From NCBI GenBank assembly GCA_018648945.1, contig JABGQJ010000071.1:1-18300 (forward strand): 18,300 bases of DNA, in the 5' to 3' direction. The notes under the pieces are model-generated. The model worked only from the letters and a program-made list of their open reading frames with translations, was not told the DNA's origin and ran no database searches. Positions 14,701 through 18,300 of the stretch are shown here, piece by piece. A program made the translations under genes and the position numbers. The stretch comes from Victivallales bacterium. Lineage in GTDB: Bacteria > Verrucomicrobiota > Lentisphaeria > Oligosphaerales > Lenti-02. Numbering within the stretch: the stretch's first letter is position 1; the number at the start of each line of letters is the position of its first letter.

Positions 14701-15171
14701 CGCTGATGTGTGGAGTTTCTGAAGTGCCTCGGAACCGAGCAGGACGTGCAGGAAACGCCGCGTTTCCTTGATCGCCAGGTCGGTCTTCCCATCCTGGTCG
14801 AAATCCCCGGCCCGCATGGCCCATGGCGACCGGACGGAGATCTCACGGTCTGCAACTTCGGGGAAGGTCCCCTCGGGGCCCTGGTAGAAGAGCAGAACCC
14901 GGTCCCTGTCGTGGTCGTAGACCTCCCCAGCAACGGGCAGACGATGCCAACGGGCGACCGCCAGATCGCAGCGGCCGTCCTGGTTCAGATCCCCCAGCTC
15001 GACCTGGTACGGATACGCCAATCTCCCGACTGTCATGTTGGGGGCATCCGGGAAACCTGCCTGCAGGGAGCCGGCCAAGCCAAGCAGGGAGAGAACGAGA
15101 GCACGGGAGAGCATCTGGCACATGCCACGGGTTGCGCCTTGGGTAGAGGGGGTCACCATGAGTCGCCACAT
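11701..15171 (-). CDS. Secreted FG-GAP propeller fused to a GH84-like glycosidase
   Basis: The protein has 1156 residues from the first ATG. An ATG at 15123 (residue 17) is an alternative start that gives a cleaner signal peptide (SRALVLSLLGLAGSLQAG). Residues about 45-400 hold six FG-GAP/VCBS calcium-loop repeats (GDLNQDGRCD, GDFDQDGKTD, ADLNQDGHND, ADLTGDGRPD, TDLDRDGMAD, GDIDGDGFPD), which should form a beta-propeller. After a Pro-rich linker, residues about 470-610 resemble the GH20b/GH84 N-terminal domain (VILQGHDRLGLLWAVSSFAQLV). The barrel follows, from ANRGFIAGNW. The Asp pair D722-D723 in IKYDDHRF matches the catalytic DD of GH84 beta-N-acetylglucosaminidases, and IFWTGPKV is a GH84 hallmark. 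The later WDNYPVND-type motif reads YWQNGFATPH. A helical region and a C-terminal beta-sandwich end the protein. Substrate is likely an amino-sugar glycan (inference). It lies 24 bp after the GH106-like gene. Confidence 0.85.
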   Translation of the reverse strand: MWRLMVTPSTQGATRGMCQMLSRALVLSLLGLAGSLQAGFPDAPNMTVGRLAYPYQVELGDLNQDGRCDLAVARWHRLPVAGEVYDHDRDRVLLFYQGPEGTFPEVADREISVRSPWAMRAGDFDQDGKTDLAIKETRRFLHVLLGSEALQKLHTSANVNDSDRQLAVGRLSPGGLMDFLPGPAWRKWRGGDVFAAGYCYGPKQNDNQGGTIADLNQDGHNDMVFLAAKAIRVYYGPFGTMTVKPEDLTELLEIETPLPVASVQVADLTGDGRPDIVAGLADRASGKRAVALYQQRSPVGFARNPEPTALLEGVGGQVLTTDLDRDGMADLIVADDSKRQIHVWRQAKGTTFPTTPKGFDQTLKAPCYQVTAGDIDGDGFPDLAVTDGSKRVSVYLNDGRFAPRPAPALQPTTVAKEAAVHVPPRPKKETVLPVKDDAAASLGKLPPPVRGPDHADSLRMPFYTGVVLPTPQQATYRDEYCSLRTVGLLLGKEIEPEGPLVRRLRERVERYGGKVQLVESIAAQVDTVILFGNAPGAKALLGTQAVPEREQGYLMVCTEAADRKVVILQGHDRLGLLWAVSSFAQLVSLRAGECVVRSADIVDYPVAANRGFIAGNWVDAVEYCVAFKINKPVFQTALMDRTLPSRKEGYEAWRKPLNEATRADLKAYAAGLTPLGIEWYAGHNPIAAEKKIQSGDEGDFRVLLGWACAVEELGGHLCIKYDDHRFPISQEDMAQFGSAREADVHLLLRLHRELKKRYPRAKILFCPPFYWGPSSPAMYPEKRDDYLFALGANLPADIEIFWTGPKVKSTQVTPAMTAWITKRLRRRPVYWQNGFATPHMFLYHYVTDPIPALGEWYYDGFLAAVDTYMFNCMMPGYAAAAAVAADYCWNPSAYDPDRSIREAATKLVGADTYPALVALNQALVYFDKFGLRRTPGAAQQLPEMGRRLAVVNAVWEEIQANRNAAAVARWTDMDRHVAQVNRFHRGLEEAPDLAAYRRDAATSQGHAAAEVGLKEGVDTFLSAYDFTGGFAPKHYANRCEKRLATWVYAKRSANPSMAASFRVEPFPPDTDYELVLCAQDDDAEAKCDIRIQVNGTTVFEGENPHVRLGWSRQTYRIPAQALQRRSKLTIENIEQGGSAGGPPFFMLNYAVVRKKR

Positions 15172-15195
15172 TCCCCACGTTGAGGTACATCGAAG

Positions 15196-18100
15196 CTAGT
15201 CGCTCAGCACCTCCACGGGGCCGAGCAGTCCGGAGGTCTGGAGCTTCCAGTTGCCTTTGATCGTGATGTTGGTCTGCGTGTAGCGTTTGGCCTGCGGCTT
15301 GCCACGGTCACCGACCAGGCGGTTGCGCCAGGAGTTGACCACGGTGATCTCAAGCCGGTTTTTCCCAGTCTTGAGTGCGTCGGTCATCTCAATGCGAAAG
15401 GGCTTGGTCCAGGTGACGCCGAGATCCCGGCCGTTGAGCCTGACGGCGGCGATGCCGGTATCTGCCACCCGGTTGAGCCGCAACCAGTAGCGCTTGCCCG
15501 GAATGGGGGTCGTGTCGAAGGTGTTCGTGTAGGTCGCCTTGCCGGAGTAATGCCTGATGCCCTCGTCCGCGTGCTGCGTCCAGTCGGTCAACGCGTTGAA
15601 CACGATCGACTCGGGTCCACCCCACCCTTTGTCGAAACCAACCTGCCACGGGCCGCCGGCCTCCGCGACAGTCTTCAGGAGCGGGTAGTTCGAAGGGGCC
15701 GTGCCCTGCTGCGTGGCAGGGATGGCGGCGCGGAAGAAGACGAAGCAGGAGCCATGAGGATCAAACTCCATGGGGATAAGCGTCCGGCCATCCACCTGCC
15801 TGAAGGCACCCACCGTAGTGATCTCCCCGGTCAAGGGGTTCCACAGCTCCGGCTGCTTGCCGCTGACCCGGAACGCCAGCGGAACGGACCGCGCCTCCTC
15901 CGTCTGGTTGCAGACGAAGTAGACATCGGCACCAACGAGAGTGTAGTGGATGTACTCGTAGTCCGCCTGCCGCTTGGTGGCGAACGCCTCGAAGTCCGGC
16001 GCGACACCGTCGCCCTGCAGGAACGCGCGGGCGCTCTGTCCCCAGGCCAGGCGACCGACGCCTACCGGTCGCCCCCCCTTCCTCAGCGGCGCGTCTCCCC
16101 ACAGCCGGTCGGCCAGCGCATGGAATTCGCGCTGGGCAGCCTCGCCGCCGACCCGACTGACCAGCCGCTCCGGCTTCGACCCCAGCACGGTCGCGCCCTG
16201 ACCCAGCAACTGCTCGACCTTCTTCAGCGCCGCCATGGACAACACCTTGTGATCAGGCAACACCAGCACGCGATAGCGGACCCCGCCAGGCACCACGATC
16301 CTGCCTTCGGCAACCTTCGCCTGGATCAGCGCGTCCTCGTTGGTCGCATCGTAGTCGTAGCCCGGCAGCGCACCGGCTTGGTTGAACCCCTTGTTCACGG
16401 CGAAGTTGGGGACGTGGTCGCCGTAGTAATAGAGCACATCGGCCACAAACGTGCCTTGCTGAGCGATGAACTGCACGCGGTTGATGTAATCCATAAAGGC
16501 GTCCGACTCATCCCACCAGGTGACCTGCGGGTTCACGTGCGTGCCGGCGAAATACTCCTGCCCCGGCAACCCCATCTCCTTGGGGGAGCAGGTGAAGGTG
16601 TGGAAGAAGATCATGTTCAGCCCTTCGCAGAACTCGTAGTCCATGGCTGGTTTCTGCGCGTGCCACAGCACGTCGTTCCAGTGCGGGCCGATGGTCGTGA
16701 AGGCTTCTGCGCCAACGTACCGTTTGCCGTAGATGTGCGCCGCCGATGAGGCCTGCTTCACAAAAAAACGGTTCGCGGGCCTGGGGCGGTGCGGCGATTT
16801 GGCCCAGAACTCGCTCATCACGATGTCGCTGTGCGAGTAGTTCGTGATGCCGTCGAGTGGGCCGGCATGCGGGCCGGAGCACTCCGGCTGAGTCCCCATG
16901 CCATACCGGGCCGCGTGCTCCGCGAAGAGCTTGTAGTGGTTCTCCGAGATACAGTGGCCAATGGTCTTCCGGAAGTCCGCCAGAAAGGCATTGCTCACCT
17001 CGCGACTCTCCACGATCTTGCCGGCCAAGACGGGCAGATACTCGGTGAGGTCGTACTTGTTGAAGCGTTCGAACTCCGCCGCAAAGCCGGGACTCCAGTT
17101 CATCCCGCCACATTCCCAGCTATCGGTCTCCATATGGGTCAACACGGTGCCGGCCATGGGCCCCGCTTTCTTCAGCAGCGGCTCCACCACGTCGTACCAG
17201 TAGTGGTTGAAGGCCTCCTTGCTCAGATAGTCGAGGGCGTGGCCAGTCCAGTTGGCGCTGGAGGTGGAGACGTGGGCGCGGGTGGGCGTATAGCCGACCC
17301 GCAGCACGGTCCATTTCCCCGCCGGTACCTGCCATTTCAGGACGCCGCCTTTCCCGACGCTGCCGGTGAGATCGACGATGTCCTTGAGCAGGGCGTCTTC
17401 CTCGCCCTCGACGGAGGGATAGTCGTTGAGCAGATAGCGGCAGTCCGGTGCCGAGCCACCCAGCTCGCGCGCCGCGATCTTGCCAGACAGGTCACGGATG
17501 GTCTTACTGCCCCCTCCCATAAGTGGCTTGCCGTCCTTGCCCAGCAGGCAAACGCTAGCCACCTGCACATTGCGGGGAGCGCCAGGGGAGCCTCGGTCAT
17601 AGGCGGCCTCGAACACCAGGCGGAAGGCCCGGCCCGTGGTCGCGCCGAAGGAGAGCCGGTTCGCCCCATCCTTCAGGTGGAAGGTCTTCGTACGCTCTTC
17701 CGTGCCCACCGTCTCGATGCGACACGACTTGGGGCTGTAGCCCCTCCGCCCCACAAGCTCAACCCCGGATACCGTTACTGGCTTTGCGAACGAGACCTCG
17801 ATCCACTCCGGCGACTTGGCCGTCGGTCCCTCGCCACTCTTCTTCCCGGAGCTCACCCAGAACGGACCACCGTTGAGATTGGTCACGGGGTATTCCGCTT
17901 GCTGCGAACTCACCTTGAAAGTGAACGAGCGATCTTCCACGCGCTTGTCTGGCCAAGCCAGCACGCGGATGTCCCGATAGTAGCTGTAGTTGGACCTGGG
18001 GGTCGGCAACTGCCGCTCGGTCTGTCCCGGACCTTCGACCTGGATCTCCGACCAGGTGACCGCCTTGGCCTTGTCGTCAAGCGTGACCCGAGGGCCACCC

Positions 18101-18300
18101 AGATTCCAGCCGCTTTGGATGGAGAGCCCCAGCTTCAGGTCCAGCCGCTTGGCTTCCGCAAGGGCGTGCAGGTAGAGCTCCGTCCATTCATCACTGCCGT
18201 ACATCGGGCCGGCGGGAACCCGTTTGTTCCCCCCTTGGCTGTACCCTCCCGCATCGAAGATCATCGCGCCGCTGAAGCCCTTGTCAGCCATCGCCTCCAG
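15196..18300 (-). CDS. GH106-like alpha-L-rhamnosidase, 5' end outside the window
   Basis: The frame is open to the window edge (codons LEA precede the first internal Met at 18291), so the 1031-residue stretch is the C-terminal bulk of a larger protein. KGFSGAMIFDAGG at the start is a barrel-strand motif of GH106-type enzymes. A discoidin-like beta domain follows (SPEWIEVSFAKPVTVSGVEL). Then come conserved acidic motifs: HMETDSWE with NWSPGFAAEFERFNKYDL (about 17145-17050), MSEFW, and GAEAFTTIGPHW (about 16715-16680). The C-terminus is a beta-galactosidase-like sugar-binding fold (WLRLNRVADTGIAAVRLNG) ending SGLLGPVEVL, typical of the family. Family members remove alpha-linked L-rhamnose from complex plant or algal polysaccharides. 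It is probably co-transcribed with the FG-GAP/GH84-like gene 24 bp downstream. Any signal peptide is outside the window. Confidence 0.9.
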   Translation of the reverse strand: MEAMADKGFSGAMIFDAGGYSQGGNKRVPAGPMYGSDEWTELYLHALAEAKRLDLKLGLSIQSGWNLGGPRVTLDDKAKAVTWSEIQVEGPGQTERQLPTPRSNYSYYRDIRVLAWPDKRVEDRSFTFKVSSQQAEYPVTNLNGGPFWVSSGKKSGEGPTAKSPEWIEVSFAKPVTVSGVELVGRRGYSPKSCRIETVGTEERTKTFHLKDGANRLSFGATTGRAFRLVFEAAYDRGSPGAPRNVQVASVCLLGKDGKPLMGGGSKTIRDLSGKIAARELGGSAPDCRYLLNDYPSVEGEEDALLKDIVDLTGSVGKGGVLKWQVPAGKWTVLRVGYTPTRAHVSTSSANWTGHALDYLSKEAFNHYWYDVVEPLLKKAGPMAGTVLTHMETDSWECGGMNWSPGFAAEFERFNKYDLTEYLPVLAGKIVESREVSNAFLADFRKTIGHCISENHYKLFAEHAARYGMGTQPECSGPHAGPLDGITNYSHSDIVMSEFWAKSPHRPRPANRFFVKQASSAAHIYGKRYVGAEAFTTIGPHWNDVLWHAQKPAMDYEFCEGLNMIFFHTFTCSPKEMGLPGQEYFAGTHVNPQVTWWDESDAFMDYINRVQFIAQQGTFVADVLYYYGDHVPNFAVNKGFNQAGALPGYDYDATNEDALIQAKVAEGRIVVPGGVRYRVLVLPDHKVLSMAALKKVEQLLGQGATVLGSKPERLVSRVGGEAAQREFHALADRLWGDAPLRKGGRPVGVGRLAWGQSARAFLQGDGVAPDFEAFATKRQADYEYIHYTLVGADVYFVCNQTEEARSVPLAFRVSGKQPELWNPLTGEITTVGAFRQVDGRTLIPMEFDPHGSCFVFFRAAIPATQQGTAPSNYPLLKTVAEAGGPWQVGFDKGWGGPESIVFNALTDWTQHADEGIRHYSGKATYTNTFDTTPIPGKRYWLRLNRVADTGIAAVRLNGRDLGVTWTKPFRIEMTDALKTGKNRLEITVVNSWRNRLVGDRGKPQAKRYTQTNITIKGNWKLQTSGLLGPVEVLSD

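Noticed and set aside
1..18300. tRNA, rRNA, CRISPR array, insertion sequence or prophage genes
   Set aside because: I looked for cloverleaf-like segments, regularly spaced repeats and transposase or integrase motifs and found none.

Overview
The window looks like part of a GC-rich chromosome of an anaerobic, polysaccharide-degrading bacterium. The best guess is the PVC group (Lentisphaerota, Kiritimatiellota or Planctomycetota). The guess rests on gene content only: paired sulfatases, a GH106-type glycosidase, a GH84-like glycosidase fused to an FG-GAP propeller, a Gfo/Idh/MocA oxidoreductase, a glycyl radical enzyme, and a superoxide reductase/rubrerythrin pair. No rRNA or tRNA is present to fix the taxonomy.

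Layout. At 1-1674 (+) is the 3' part of a sulfatase with a beta-sandwich tail. It converges, with a 5-bp gap, on a complete second sulfatase (1680-3083, -). A perfect hairpin (3185-3212) separates that gene from a minus-strand oxidative-defence cluster: rubrerythrin (4042-4611), desulfoferrodoxin (3539-3922) and a small ACT-like protein (3237-3500). Upstream on the same strand are a LacI-type regulator (4710-5774) with its own apparent promoter and a Gfo/Idh/MocA oxidoreductase (5942-6985). Divergent from the oxidoreductase is a 753-residue glycyl radical enzyme (7117-9378, +) with atypical active-site motifs.

Next is a compact plus-strand envelope gene set. It comprises a membrane-anchored, acidic coiled-coil protein (9621-11096), a 33-residue single-helix membrane peptide (11121-11222) and a ~55-residue lipoprotein (11243-11410). 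I recognise no described system here, and it is the best candidate for something new. A 290-bp convergent spacer (11411-11700) holds a perfect 17-bp dyad and copies of a palindromic repeat unit. The rest is minus strand: a secreted FG-GAP/GH84-like protein (11701-15171), and upstream of it a GH106-like alpha-L-rhamnosidase whose 5' end lies beyond the window.

How it may work together (inference). The secreted glycosidases and sulfatases would strip a sulfated, rhamnose- and/or amino-sugar-containing glycan. The LacI regulator, oxidoreductase and glycyl radical enzyme would control and carry out processing of a released sugar or its breakdown product. Superoxide reductase and rubrerythrin would protect oxygen-sensitive enzymes such as the glycyl radical enzyme. 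No glycyl-radical activase, sulfatase-maturing enzyme or transporter is in the window.
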